From JAXMCK01 sp046349395 (GTDB taxonomy: Bacteria; Pseudomonadota; Alphaproteobacteria; Geminicoccales; Geminicoccaceae), in the NCBI GenBank assembly GCA_046349395.1, contig JAXMCK010000006.1:682001-746000 (forward strand): a stretch of DNA of 64,000 nt. Reading direction: 5' to 3'. Both the position numbers and the translations under genes were made by a program. This document shows positions 8,864 through 17,300 of the stretch, one piece after another. Within the stretch, counting starts at the first letter, position 1. Every line of letters begins with the position of its first letter. Below the pieces are notes generated by a model. The model had not been told where the DNA came from and did no database searches. It was given only the letters and a program-made list of their open reading frames with translations.

Positions 8864-10072
8864 CTGCTCGCCCCTTGGAGCATTCCTCGCCTCGTGCTGG
8901 CCGTGGCCGCCGCCGTCGTGTCGACCGGCTCGGCGCAGGCCGCGGAAGCGCTGACGAACCTCACCACCGCACCTCTCGTGCTGAAGGATGGGCGGACGGC
9001 CGACGTCACCATCCGGACGGTATCGTTCGCACCGGGCAGTGCTGCGATCGACCCGGCGACACAGGCAGCGCTGCAGACGCTGGCTGCCGACATCGCCGAC
9101 GATTGCTTCCTCAGCGCCCAGGCGATCGGCCATGCGGAGAGGGCCGCCGACGGCGACGCGGATCCGACACTGCCGTTTCGGCTCGCCCAGGATCGCGCGG
9201 ACAGCGTGCGAGAGGTCCTCGTCGGCAACGGGCTCGGCGAGTCGGCGGTGGCCAGCGTCGGGGACGCGCAACTCGTTCGCGAGCCGCAGGTGACCTTGTG
9301 GGTCTATCGCCTACGGCCGGAGTTCGGCTGCGAGGATCGCCCGCTCGGCGCGCCAGCGGTGGCGTCGCTGGTGGATCCATCCGACGGCTCGGCCGGCGTG
9401 CCGATTCCGGAGAAGAAGGCGGAGGTGCCGAAACGGGAGCGGCGCCGGAAAGAGGCTCCGGCCGCTATTGCCGAAGCTCAGATGCCGGAAGAGCCGGCGC
9501 CCGTGGCTCCGCTCCAACCGGCACCGCCGGCCGGGCCGAAGCCGGTCGTTTCGGTCATGCAGCCCATCGGCGATCCGGAGCCGGCGGCCGGGCCGGAGGC
9601 GGTACCGACGCCAGCGCCACCGCAGCCGCCCAAGATCACCGTTGCAGCCCTTGAGCCGCCGAAGGTGACAGCGCCCGCGCCCCCGCCGACGGCAAGCCCG
9701 CCGGCCAATGTGAGGCTGGCGAACGCACCCCTGCCGCCGCTGAAGGACGGCACCAGCATCGAGATCGCGTTCGAGCCGGACAGCAGCTACCTGCCGGAAG
9801 GGGCGACGGCCAAGCTCGCCAAGCTCCTGGAGCGCGTGCCACGACAGCAGGCGATGCGGGTAGAGCTGGCGGCCTCCTTCGATCCGGCGATGAGTGCGGA
9901 GGAGACGCGCTACGACCGGTGGCTGGCGGAGCGGCGGCTGGGCCGGCTGGCAGAGTGGTTCGACCGCAACGCCCAGGTGAAGGCGCTCGCCGTCGATCGC
10001 AGCGTGTTCGAGGACAAGGGCCCGCGGCGGGTCGTCGTCCGATTGCATCCGGGACGTCCCTCTCCCTCCTGA
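8864..10072 (+). CDS. Secreted protein with two OmpA-like folds and a proline-rich linker
   Basis: Unnamed exported protein of about 402 residues. From the CTG at 8864 it starts with a classical signal peptide (LAPWSIPRLVLAVAAA...AQA|AEA). That CTG sits 6 nt after a perfect AGGAGG (8852-8857). The first GTG (8894) has no such site and would remove the charged n-region. Residues about 40-150 look like an OmpA C-terminal fold (FAPGSAAIDPATQAAL, then FRLAQDRADSVREVL). A Pro/Ala-rich linker follows to about residue 290. The C-terminal domain repeats the pattern (IAFEPDSSYLPEG...WLAERRLGRLAEWF). Known OmpA-like domains bind peptidoglycan, but conservation here is weak, so that role is only an inference. 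No partner gene is evident. Confidence 0.65.
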   Translation: MLAPWSIPRLVLAVAAAVVSTGSAQAAEALTNLTTAPLVLKDGRTADVTIRTVSFAPGSAAIDPATQAALQTLAADIADDCFLSAQAIGHAERAADGDADPTLPFRLAQDRADSVREVLVGNGLGESAVASVGDAQLVREPQVTLWVYRLRPEFGCEDRPLGAPAVASLVDPSDGSAGVPIPEKKAEVPKRERRRKEAPAAIAEAQMPEEPAPVAPLQPAPPAGPKPVVSVMQPIGDPEPAAGPEAVPTPAPPQPPKITVAALEPPKVTAPAPPPTASPPANVRLANAPLPPLKDGTSIEIAFEPDSSYLPEGATAKLAKLLERVPRQQAMRVELAASFDPAMSAEETRYDRWLAERRLGRLAEWFDRNAQVKALAVDRSVFEDKGPRRVVVRLHPGRPSPS

Positions 10073-10097
10073 CCGGCTGCCGATTCGCACCTATAGT
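10069..10097 (+). promoter_or_regulatory. Possible promoter of the ROK kinase gene
   Basis: CTGACC (10069-10074), a 17-nt spacer and TATAGT (10092-10097) form a good sigma-70-like pair. It overlaps the stop of the upstream gene and ends 28 nt before the ATG at 10125. Confidence 0.45.
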
Positions 10098-10124
10098 GGC
10101 GGCCGAATGTCGGGGAGGGCACGC

Positions 10125-11036
10125 ATGAGCATCGCGATCGGGGTCGACCTCGGGGGTACGAAGATCGAGGTCGTGGCGCTGGACGAGTCGGGCAAGGAGG
10201 TCATCCGCCGCCGCGAGCCGACACCGCGCGGCAGCTACGAGGCGACGCTCGATGCGATCGTGGGCCTGATCCACGGTGTGGAGAAGGAGCTCGGCGCCAA
10301 GGCGACGGTCGGGATCAGCCACCCCGGTGCCGTGTCGCCGGCCACCGGGCTGATGAAGAACGCCAACTCGATCTGGCTCAACGGCCGCGCCTTCGACCGC
10401 GACCTGAAGGAGAAGCTCGGGCGGAACATCGCCTTCGCCAACGACGCCAACTGCCTCGCCTTGTCGGAGGCCACCGACGGTGCCGGGGTCGGAGCACCCG
10501 TCGTTTTCGCCGTGATCACCGGGACCGGCATCGGCGGCGGTGTCGTGATGAACGGCAAGGTGCTGGTGGGGGCCAATGCCATCGGCGGCGAGTGGGGGCA
10601 CAATCCCCTGCCCTACCCGAACGAGAGCGAGCGGCCGGGGCCGGCCTGCTATTGCGGCCGCTACGGCTGCATCGAGACCTGGCTGTCGGGCACCGGATTC
10701 GCCAACGACCACCGGCGGACCTGGGGCGAGAACCTGAAGGGGCCGGAGATCATCGCGAAGCTGGAGGCGGGAGACCACGCCGCAGAGACGACGCTCCACG
10801 CCTATACCGACCGTTTCGCCCGATGCCTCGCCGGGATCATCAACGTGCTCGACCCCGACGTGATCGTGCTGGCCGGCGGCATGTCGAATGTGAAGCCGCT
10901 CTACACGGCGATCCCGGCGCGCTGGGGGCGCTATGTCTTCTCCGACCATGTCGCGACGAAGTTGCTGCCCCCAGTGCATGGCGACAGTACGGGCGTTCGC
11001 GGTGCGGCGTGGCTGGGACGCGACCTCGCCGGCTGA
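10125..11036 (+). CDS. mak: ROK-family fructokinase (Mak-like)
   Basis: Predicted cytosolic ATP-dependent fructokinase, 303 residues. The N-terminal ATP phosphate-binding motif is GVDLGGTKIEV. The ROK zinc motif is present as CYCGRYGCIE around residue 181, with the preceding EWGHNPLP histidine. The pattern VKNANS/NGRAFDRDL and the conserved FANDANC strand match E. coli Mak closely. The ATG at 10125 has a GGGGAGG site 6 nt upstream and is preferred to a GTG at 10107. The gene stands alone, convergent with eipB. A GlcNAc or glucose kinase is the alternative; similarity over most of the length favours fructokinase. Confidence 0.88.
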   Translation: MSIAIGVDLGGTKIEVVALDESGKEVIRRREPTPRGSYEATLDAIVGLIHGVEKELGAKATVGISHPGAVSPATGLMKNANSIWLNGRAFDRDLKEKLGRNIAFANDANCLALSEATDGAGVGAPVVFAVITGTGIGGGVVMNGKVLVGANAIGGEWGHNPLPYPNESERPGPACYCGRYGCIETWLSGTGFANDHRRTWGENLKGPEIIAKLEAGDHAAETTLHAYTDRFARCLAGIINVLDPDVIVLAGGMSNVKPLYTAIPARWGRYVFSDHVATKLLPPVHGDSTGVRGAAWLGRDLAG

Positions 11037-11079
11037 ATTCTCGACGCCTACCGGCCTTCGGCCTGCTCGAGGCGGTTGA

Positions 11080-11859
11080 TTAGTCGCAGGTCGGGCCGGG
11101 AAGCCGCTCGAGCTTCTGGAGCTCGCCCTTCAGCGAGAACTCGCCATAGTCGAGGCGGACGTCGTTGAGCACGCCGCCCTCGTTGATCTGGAAGGAGATC
11201 TGGAAGGTCGGCGAGCCGTCGCCCTCGTCGTTCTCGTAGTAGGCCAGACTGACGGGCCAGCGGGTCTCCTCGCCGGCCTCGGCCGCGAGCTTCACCTGCC
11301 GCGGCTGGCCGATGACGGCCGTGACCCGGTTGATCGCGTCGGGGCCGGCCCCGTCGAACACCTCGCGGGCGACGAAGCGCTCGCCGGCCTTGGCGGCCTG
11401 GATCAGGTCGACGATGTGCCGGGTCGGAAAGACGGTGCCGGCCGGTAGGCTGACCACCTTGCCCGAGGGGACCTCGTAGCGCACCTCGCCCTTTTCGGGA
11501 TCGATCGTGGCCGAACCCCGGAACTCCTCCTTCAGCTTGTTGTCGTCGAAGGAGCGGGTGGCGAACCGCATCTTCTTGGCATCGTTCGATTCCCAGGACG
11601 AGAAGCGAACGTCGTAGGCGAAGTTCTGCCCCTCGTCGGTGTCGGCGACGAAGCCCAGCCGCTGCTGCGAGGTGGAGCCGTCGCATTCGGCCCGCCATTC
11701 GAGCACCAATGCGCCGCGCACCGAGACGATGCCGCCCAAGTTGTCGGACGAGGCGAGGCTCAGCCGGTAGGCGGCGCGATGCGAGAGCAGATCGACCGGC
11801 GGCGCGGCGAGCGCCACCCCGGGAAGCATGACGGCGGCGATAAGAGCGAAGCGGAGCAT
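11080..11859 (-). CDS. eipB: Cell envelope integrity protein EipB (DUF1849)
   Basis: Periplasmic beta-spiral protein that in Brucella maintains envelope integrity together with EipA. The ATG at 11859 gives a 259-residue protein with an N-terminal signal peptide (FALIAAVMLPGVALA|APP). The body shows the family pattern: HRAAYRLSL, an internal AECDGS, SWESNDAKK and GTVFPTRHI. There are only two cysteines in the mature protein, one in ECDG and one three residues from the C terminus, matching the conserved disulfide described for EipB. The open frame extends further upstream but has no signal peptide there. The gene diverges from the 2-hydroxyacid dehydrogenase. Confidence 0.88.
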   Translation of the reverse strand: MLRFALIAAVMLPGVALAAPPVDLLSHRAAYRLSLASSDNLGGIVSVRGALVLEWRAECDGSTSQQRLGFVADTDEGQNFAYDVRFSSWESNDAKKMRFATRSFDDNKLKEEFRGSATIDPEKGEVRYEVPSGKVVSLPAGTVFPTRHIVDLIQAAKAGERFVAREVFDGAGPDAINRVTAVIGQPRQVKLAAEAGEETRWPVSLAYYENDEGDGSPTFQISFQINEGGVLNDVRLDYGEFSLKGELQKLERLPGPTCD

Positions 11860-11965
11860 GGGCGTAGATCCAATTCGGCGATCGCGTGCCGCCGCGGTGG
11901 CAGGCCGGAGCGCGGTCGGATAAGAGATCGGCGCTGTCGTCATTCTTTCACAGGTCCAGGGCTCG

Positions 11966-12928
11966 ATGTCGAAGCCTAAAGTGTTCGTCACGCGCAAGTT
12001 GCCGCCGGCCGTCGAGGATCGCCTCACCCGCGACTACGACGCGGCGCTCAACGACGACGATCGAGCCTTCGCAGCGGACGAGCTTCTGGCCGGGTCGCAA
12101 GGTGTGGATGCGGTCCTCACCTGCAGTACCGAAAAATGGCCTGCGGACCTGATCGCGAAGCTGCCGGAGCGGATCAAGATCATCGCCAGTTTCTCGGTCG
12201 GCATGGAGCATATCGATCTGCCGGCCTGCAAAGCACGCGGCATTGTCGTGACGAACACGCCGGACGTGCTGACCGAGGCGACGGCCGACATCGCCATGCT
12301 CTGTCTCCTGGGGGCCGCCCGTCGCGCATCGGAGGGCGAGCGGATGGTGCGCCAGCGGCAGTGGGGCCGCGCTGCGCTCACCATGCTGCTGGGCCTCGAG
12401 ATCAGGGGCGCCACATTGGGCATCGTCGGCATGGGTCGGATCGGGCAGGCGCTGGCGGCGCGCGCCCGCGGCTTCGGCATGGAGATCCACTATCACAACA
12501 GGACCCGCCTCCCGCCCGAGAAGGAGCTGGGGGCGATCTACCATGCCGAGCTTGACGAGATGTTGCCGCGGGTCCGGTTCCTCTCGCTGCATTGCCCGGG
12601 CGGGCCGGCGACGACGAAGCTGATCGACGCCCGCACGATTGGCCTGCTGCCGCAGAGTGCCGTCGTCGTAAACACATCGCGCGGCACGGTGGTGGACGAC
12701 GAGGCGCTGATCGCGGCACTGCGCTCGGGTCGCCTGTTCGCCGCCGGCCTCGATGTCTTCGCCGGCGAGCCCGACATCCATCCCGGCTACTATGATCTCG
12801 ACAACGTCTTCATGCTGCCACACCTCGGCAGTGCAACGGTCGAGACGCGGGACGCCATGGGTTTCGTCTGTCTCGACAATCTGGATGCCTTTTTCGCCGG
12901 ACGCCCGGCGCCGACAGCGCTCACCTGA
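11966..12928 (+). CDS. D-2-hydroxyacid dehydrogenase (glyoxylate/hydroxypyruvate reductase type)
   Basis: NAD(P)H-dependent reductase of 2-keto acids, 320 residues, full length for the family. The coenzyme loop is GIVGMGRIGQALA near residue 152. The catalytic triad is visible: Arg in NTSRGTVVDD, Glu in AGEPDI and His in LPHLGSAT. The N-terminal motif SFSVGMEHIDL fits the glyoxylate/hydroxypyruvate reductase (GyaR/GhrA-like) subgroup. An Arg follows the first coenzyme strand region (HNRTRLPPEKE), which suggests NADPH preference, as an inference. The stop overlaps the next start by one base (TGATG), so it is coupled to the amidohydrolase. Confidence 0.88.
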   Translation: MSKPKVFVTRKLPPAVEDRLTRDYDAALNDDDRAFAADELLAGSQGVDAVLTCSTEKWPADLIAKLPERIKIIASFSVGMEHIDLPACKARGIVVTNTPDVLTEATADIAMLCLLGAARRASEGERMVRQRQWGRAALTMLLGLEIRGATLGIVGMGRIGQALAARARGFGMEIHYHNRTRLPPEKELGAIYHAELDEMLPRVRFLSLHCPGGPATTKLIDARTIGLLPQSAVVVNTSRGTVVDDEALIAALRSGRLFAAGLDVFAGEPDIHPGYYDLDNVFMLPHLGSATVETRDAMGFVCLDNLDAFFAGRPAPTALT

Positions 12929-14181
12929 TGCCGGCCATGAAAGCGACGGTACTGGGCCGCCGGGCGATGGACCGGCTGGCCGAGTTGGCCAAGCTCAGCG
13001 AGCCAGGGCCGGGTGTGACGCGGCTCTATCTCACGCCGGAGCACAGGGCCGCCATCGACCTCCTGGCCGGCTGGATGGAAGCGGCCGGAATGCGGACGGA
13101 AGTGGACGCCGTCGCCAATCTGGTCGGGCACTATCCGGCGGACCGGCCGGACGCCCCGGTGCTCATCCTGGGCTCGCACCATGACAGCGTGCGCGAGGGC
13201 GGCGCCTACGACGGTGCAATGGGTGTGGTGCTGGCGATCACCGTCGTCGAGGCGCTGCACGCCGCCGGGCGACGGTTGCCGTTCGCGATCGACGTCGTGG
13301 CGTTCGGCGACGAGGAGGGCGTGCGGTTCGGCACGACCTTCGTCGGCTCGCACGCGTTGGCTGGGCGGCTGGACCGAGCGGTGCTGTCGATAGCCGACGA
13401 CGCCGGCGTCACGCTCGCCGAGGCATTGCAGGCTTTCGGCTGCGATCCCTCGGGCATCGGAGCCATCGCCCGGCCGGCGGGGCGCACGATCGGCTACCTC
13501 GAGGCCCATATCGAGCAGGGCCCGGTGCTGGAGGCCGAGAGATTGCCCGTGGGCGTGGTCACCGCCATCGCCGGCGCTACGCGGACGCTCGTCCATGTGA
13601 AGGGGACAGCGGGTCATGCCGGTACGGTGCCCATGACGGTGCGCCGCGACGCGCTGGCGGGGGCGGCCGAATGCGTGATGGCGGTCGAGCGGTGCTGCAC
13701 CGGGCGCGACGACGTCGTCGGCACGGTCGGCAAGTTCCAGGCGCGGCCGGGGGCGGTCAACGTCATCGCGGGCGAAGTGACCTTCAGCATCGATGTCCGG
13801 GCTCCAGTCGACGACGAGCGCGACGAGGCGCTGCGCAACATCGAGGCGGCGATCTCGGTGCATTGCGGGCGGCGACACCTGTCCGTGCACATGGAGGAGA
13901 TCTACCGCGAGCCGGCGACGCCGATGGACGAGGGTCTCACCGAGGTGCTGGCCGGTGCCATCGCCGATCTGGACCTGCCGGTGCGGCGGCTGCCGAGCGG
14001 AGCCGGCCACGATGCGATGGCGATGGCGGCCCTGTGCCCGACCGCCATGCTGTTCGTCCGCTGCGAAAAGGGCATCAGCCACAATCCGGCGGAGAACGTG
14101 ACGGCCGAGGACGTGGGCACGGCGGCGGCCGTGATGCTCAGGTTCCTGGAGCGCCTCGCCGAGCGGCCTTCGCTTCCCTGA
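12928..14181 (+). CDS. M20-family amidohydrolase (allantoate deiminase / N-carbamoyl-L-amino acid hydrolase type)
   Basis: Dinuclear-metal hydrolase of N-carbamoyl or ureido bonds, 417 residues. Metal ligands are in order: His in GSHHDSV, Asp in YDGAMG, the Glu pair in GDEEGVRF, His in HIEQGP and a late His in SHNPAE. The dimerisation lid domain contains GTAGHAGTVPM. This matches the AllC/HyuC branch rather than peptidases. It is coupled to the 2-hydroxyacid dehydrogenase upstream (TGATG). This pairing may point to ureide breakdown towards glyoxylate, which is an inference only. Its 3' end overlaps the convergent thiE1 by 44 nt. Confidence 0.85.
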   Translation: MPAMKATVLGRRAMDRLAELAKLSEPGPGVTRLYLTPEHRAAIDLLAGWMEAAGMRTEVDAVANLVGHYPADRPDAPVLILGSHHDSVREGGAYDGAMGVVLAITVVEALHAAGRRLPFAIDVVAFGDEEGVRFGTTFVGSHALAGRLDRAVLSIADDAGVTLAEALQAFGCDPSGIGAIARPAGRTIGYLEAHIEQGPVLEAERLPVGVVTAIAGATRTLVHVKGTAGHAGTVPMTVRRDALAGAAECVMAVERCCTGRDDVVGTVGKFQARPGAVNVIAGEVTFSIDVRAPVDDERDEALRNIEAAISVHCGRRHLSVHMEEIYREPATPMDEGLTEVLAGAIADLDLPVRRLPSGAGHDAMAMAALCPTAMLFVRCEKGISHNPAENVTAEDVGTAAAVMLRFLERLAERPSLP

Positions 14182-14797
14182 CGATCGCGGCGAGCCGAGA
14201 CGCCGCCGCGCGCGGGTCGTCGGCGCTGCAGATAGCGGACACCACGGCGATGCCGTCCGCACCGCTGCGGATGACGGCCTCGGTGTCTGACTCCTTGATG
14301 CCGCCGATGGCGACGATGGGCAGGGCCGAGCGGTTCCGGCAGGTCGCCAGTCCATCGAGACCCATCGCAGGGGCCGCGTCGGTCTTGGTTGCCGTCGCGA
14401 AGATCGGCCCGACGCCCAGATAGTCGACGCCCTCGCGGGGAACGGCTGCGAGCTGGGCGGGGTCGGTGATGCTGAGGCCCAGCAGCGGCTCGGGGCCGAG
14501 GGCCGCCCGGGCAGCGACGGCGGGGAGGTCGTCCTGGCCGACATGGAGCCCGTCGGCCTCGGCGGCGAGCGCCACGTCGAGCCGGTTGTTGATGATGAGC
14601 GGCACGCCGGTACCGGCGAGCAGCTTCTTCACCCGGCGGGTCAGGGCGACCAGATCCGCCGTCGGCGTGTCGTCGTCGCGGATCTGGACGATGGTCGCCC
14701 CGCCGGCGACGGCTTCGGCGACCACCCGCTCGACGCCGAGCCGGGCGCACTGGACCCGGTCGGTGACGAGGTAGAGGTCGAGCCGCGGTGGCCGCAT
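14138..14797 (-). CDS. thiE: Thiamine-phosphate synthase, copy 1
   Basis: Joins hydroxymethylpyrimidine pyrophosphate and thiazole phosphate to thiamine phosphate. The protein is 219 residues, a TIM barrel with LYLVTDR, IINNRLDVALAAEADGLHVGQDD, VGPIFATATKT and IGGI. Two positions differ from the usual pattern. The first motif reads QIRDDD where most ThiE have REK or RDK. The second motif has NN where most have ND. Copy 2 in this operon keeps the usual residues at both places. It is the last gene of the riboswitch operon and overlaps thiM1 by one base. A diverged or low-activity enzyme, or a TenI-like function, is possible. Confidence 0.85.
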   Translation of the reverse strand: MRPPRLDLYLVTDRVQCARLGVERVVAEAVAGGATIVQIRDDDTPTADLVALTRRVKKLLAGTGVPLIINNRLDVALAAEADGLHVGQDDLPAVAARAALGPEPLLGLSITDPAQLAAVPREGVDYLGVGPIFATATKTDAAPAMGLDGLATCRNRSALPIVAIGGIKESDTEAVIRSGADGIAVVSAICSADDPRAAASRLAAIVREAKAARRGAPGT

Positions 14798-15585
14798 CAG
14801 GCGATCCTGCTGCGAGCCGACGCCGTAGCACCGTCGAGCGCACCCAGCGCGTCGAGCAGGGCCGGGACGAAGCTGCCGGGGCCTGGATTGCCCTCGGCGG
14901 CGATCTCGGCGGCAACGCCATAGGCGGCGAGCGCACCGGCTGCCGCCTCAAGGGGATCGGGCAGGACGGCGGCCCAGGCGCCCATGAGGGCGGTGAGGGC
15001 GCAGCCCGAGGCGGTGGTGCGCGCCAGCAGGGGGTGCCCGTTGGCGATGCGCAGGGTGCGCTTGCCGTCGGTGACGAGGTCGACCGCGCCGGTGACCACG
15101 ACGACCGCCCCGCTGCGCGAGGCGAGATCGGCGGCGGCCGAGGCGGCGTCGCTGGCGGCGGCCGTGCTGTCGACGCCCTTGCCGCCCTGGCCGGCGCCGG
15201 CCAGCGCCATGATTTCCGAGGCGTTGCCGCGCACGATCGTCGGCCCGTGCGAGAGCAGCATCGTCGAGGTGTCGCGGCGGTAGGCGGTGGCGCCGATGCC
15301 GACGGGATCCAGCAGCCAGGGCTTTTTCGCACGGATGGCGCCGCCGACCGCGGCTTCCGCACCCTCGATCCAGTCGTGGGTGAGCGTGCCGATGTTGACG
15401 ACGAGCGCCCCGCTCATGGCGGCGAGTTCGCCTGCCTCCTCCGGCGCCGCCGACATGATTGGCGAGGCGCCGGCGGCGATCAGCACGTTGGCCGACAGCG
15501 TCATGGCGACGAGATTGGTGACGTTGTGGACGAGCGGCCCGGTGCTCCGGATCCGGTCCACGCCTTCGGCGACGTAGGTCGTCAT
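14797..15585 (-). CDS. thiM: Hydroxyethylthiazole kinase, copy 1 (canonical type)
   Basis: Phosphorylates 4-methyl-5-hydroxyethylthiazole for salvage. The protein is 262 residues and has all standard ThiM motifs: LVHNVTNLVAMTLSANVLIA, the DPVGIGAT loop, IVRGNASEI, VVVTGAVDLVTDG and the catalytic-cysteine motif ASGCAL. It contrasts with the diverged copy 2 at the operon head. It overlaps the end of thiY by 4 nt, and thiE1 starts on its last base, so thiY-thiM1-thiE1 are translated together. Confidence 0.92.
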   Translation of the reverse strand: MTTYVAEGVDRIRSTGPLVHNVTNLVAMTLSANVLIAAGASPIMSAAPEEAGELAAMSGALVVNIGTLTHDWIEGAEAAVGGAIRAKKPWLLDPVGIGATAYRRDTSTMLLSHGPTIVRGNASEIMALAGAGQGGKGVDSTAAASDAASAAADLASRSGAVVVVTGAVDLVTDGKRTLRIANGHPLLARTTASGCALTALMGAWAAVLPDPLEAAAGALAAYGVAAEIAAEGNPGPGSFVPALLDALGALDGATASARSRIA

Positions 15586-16532
15586 TGTGCCTCCCCTTCG
15601 AACAGATCGACGGCGTAGGTGGCGACGGGTGGTGGGGCGTCGATCAGGCCCCGGCCCTTCAGGAATTCGGCGAAGCGAGCGTAGCGGCCATGGTCGAGGG
15701 CGGCCGGGCTGTGCGCGAAGCGGGGTAGGGTGGCCGTCCAGGCGCGCCTGTTCAGCTCGTCGTCAAGCGTCGGATCCGTGCCCTTGAAGAGGTCCCAGCC
15801 CTCGTCCGGATGGTTGACGATCCAGGCGGTGGCGCGCTCGACGGCATTGAGGAAGCGGCGCAGCTCAGGGCGGTCCAGGCTGTCCTTGTGGGCGATGAAG
15901 ATCAGCTCGTCATAGGCCGGGACACCTTCCTCCTCGGGATAGAAGGCGCGGCCGGGATGGCCCGCGATGTCCATCTGGTTCAGCTCGAAATTGCGGAAGG
16001 CACCGATGACGGCGTCGACCTGGCCGGCGATCAGCGAAGGCGAGAGCGAGAAGTTGACGTTGACCAACTCGACCTCGTCGAGCTTCAGCCCGTGTTTCTC
16101 CAGCATCGCTCCCAGGACGGCGTCCTCGAAGCCGCCGACCGAGAAGCCGACCTTCTTGCCCTTGAGGTCGGGGATGCCCTGGATCGGACCGTCCTTCAGG
16201 ACCACGACCGAGTTCAGCGGGGTCGCCACGAGGGTGCCGATGCGGACGACGGGGAGCCCGGCAGCGACCTGAAGGTGCAGCTGCGGCTGATAGGACACGG
16301 CGATGTCGGCCTGCTTCGCCGCCACGAGCTTCGGCGGATCGTTCGGGTCGGCCGGGGCGATCAGCTCGACGTCCAGGTTCTCGTCAGCGAAGAAGCCCTT
16401 CTCGCGGGCGACGACCAGCGGCGCGTGGTCGGGATTGACGAACCAGTCCAGCACGACCGTCAGCTTGTCGTTCGCTGATGCCGGAACGGTGGCGGCGAGG
16501 AGCAGGAGAAGGGCGGCGGCTAGAGCCTGCAT
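15582..16532 (-). CDS. thiY: Thiamine pyrimidine precursor-binding protein ThiY (NMT1/THI5-like)
   Basis: Periplasmic binding protein of the ThiXYZ importer, which takes up formyl-aminopyrimidine or hydroxymethylpyrimidine. The protein is 316 residues with a signal peptide (LAAALLLLLAATVPASA|N). The NMT1 pattern starts at once: LTVVLDWFVNPDHAPLVVAREKGFF, then PADPNDPPKLVAAKQADIAVSYQ. The ATG at 16532 is used; an in-frame TTG at 16544 is less likely. It lies 15 nt after thiX and overlaps thiM1 by 4 nt. The operon context supports a pyrimidine ligand; the exact ligand is not readable. Confidence 0.9.
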   Translation of the reverse strand: MQALAAALLLLLAATVPASANDKLTVVLDWFVNPDHAPLVVAREKGFFADENLDVELIAPADPNDPPKLVAAKQADIAVSYQPQLHLQVAAGLPVVRIGTLVATPLNSVVVLKDGPIQGIPDLKGKKVGFSVGGFEDAVLGAMLEKHGLKLDEVELVNVNFSLSPSLIAGQVDAVIGAFRNFELNQMDIAGHPGRAFYPEEEGVPAYDELIFIAHKDSLDRPELRRFLNAVERATAWIVNHPDEGWDLFKGTDPTLDDELNRRAWTATLPRFAHSPAALDHGRYARFAEFLKGRGLIDAPPPVATYAVDLFEGEAQ

Positions 16533-16547
16533 CGGCGATCCCAAGGG

Positions 16548-17300
16548 TCAGGCGAAAGCGTGGGAGTCGGGCTGCCAGGGAACGAGCCGGCGGAGTCCGG
16601 CGTCCACGGCGAACCACAGGGCGAGGGAGAGCAAGGCGAGCACGAACAGGGCGGCGAACATTAGGTCCGTCTGCATGCGGGCATTGGCGTGCAGCATGAG
16701 GAAGCCGAGCCCGGCGCTGGAGCCCACCCATTCGCCGATGACGGCACCGATCGGTGCCACGGCGGCAGCGACGCGCAGGCCCGAGGCCAGAGCGGGCAGG
16801 GCGGCCGGCATGCGGATGCGCAGCAGGACCGCCCAGGGCCGCGCGTCCATGGTGCGGGCGAGCTCGATCCAGCCCGGCTGGGTGCGCCGCAGGCCGTCGT
16901 AGAAGGCGGCCGTGACCGGGAAGAAGATGATGAGCACGGCCATCGCGACCTTCGAGGCCATGCCGTAGCCGAGCCAGAGGACGAGCAGAGGGGCGAGGGC
17001 GAACACCGGCAGGGCCTGGCTGACGACGAGGAGCGGCAGCAACCAGCGCCGCGCGGGGCCGAAGGCGGCGAGCACCACGGCCGAGACCATGCCGACGAGC
17101 GTGCCGAGCGCGATGCCGGCCAGGATCTCGACCAGTGTGATGAGCGCGTTCTGCGCCAGCAGGTCGGCGCGGGCCACGAGGGTCGTCAGCACCGAGACGG
17201 GCCCCGGCAGGATGAAGGACGGCACCCCGGTCAGCGTGACAATGAGCTGCCAGAGCACCAGCAGGCCCAATGCGGTGACGATTCCGCGCCAAGCGGTCAC
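16548..17300 (-). CDS. thiX: ABC transporter permease ThiX
   Basis: Membrane subunit of the thiamine-precursor importer, 250 residues with about six membrane helices. The BPD permease coupling motif is in the segment GLRRTQPGWIELARTMDA and the following region before the EWVGSSAGLGFLM loop, as in the NitT/TauT/ThiX type. Its ATG overlaps the stop of thiZ by 4 nt. thiY follows after 15 nt, giving a complete Z-X-Y importer. Confidence 0.9.
   Translation of the reverse strand: MTAWRGIVTALGLLVLWQLIVTLTGVPSFILPGPVSVLTTLVARADLLAQNALITLVEILAGIALGTLVGMVSAVVLAAFGPARRWLLPLLVVSQALPVFALAPLLVLWLGYGMASKVAMAVLIIFFPVTAAFYDGLRRTQPGWIELARTMDARPWAVLLRIRMPAALPALASGLRVAAAVAPIGAVIGEWVGSSAGLGFLMLHANARMQTDLMFAALFVLALLSLALWFAVDAGLRRLVPWQPDSHAFA

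Noticed and set aside
11041..11076. GGCC-TTC-GGCC hairpin between the ROK kinase and eipB
   Set aside because: Only a 4-bp core stem and no T run; too weak to call a terminator.
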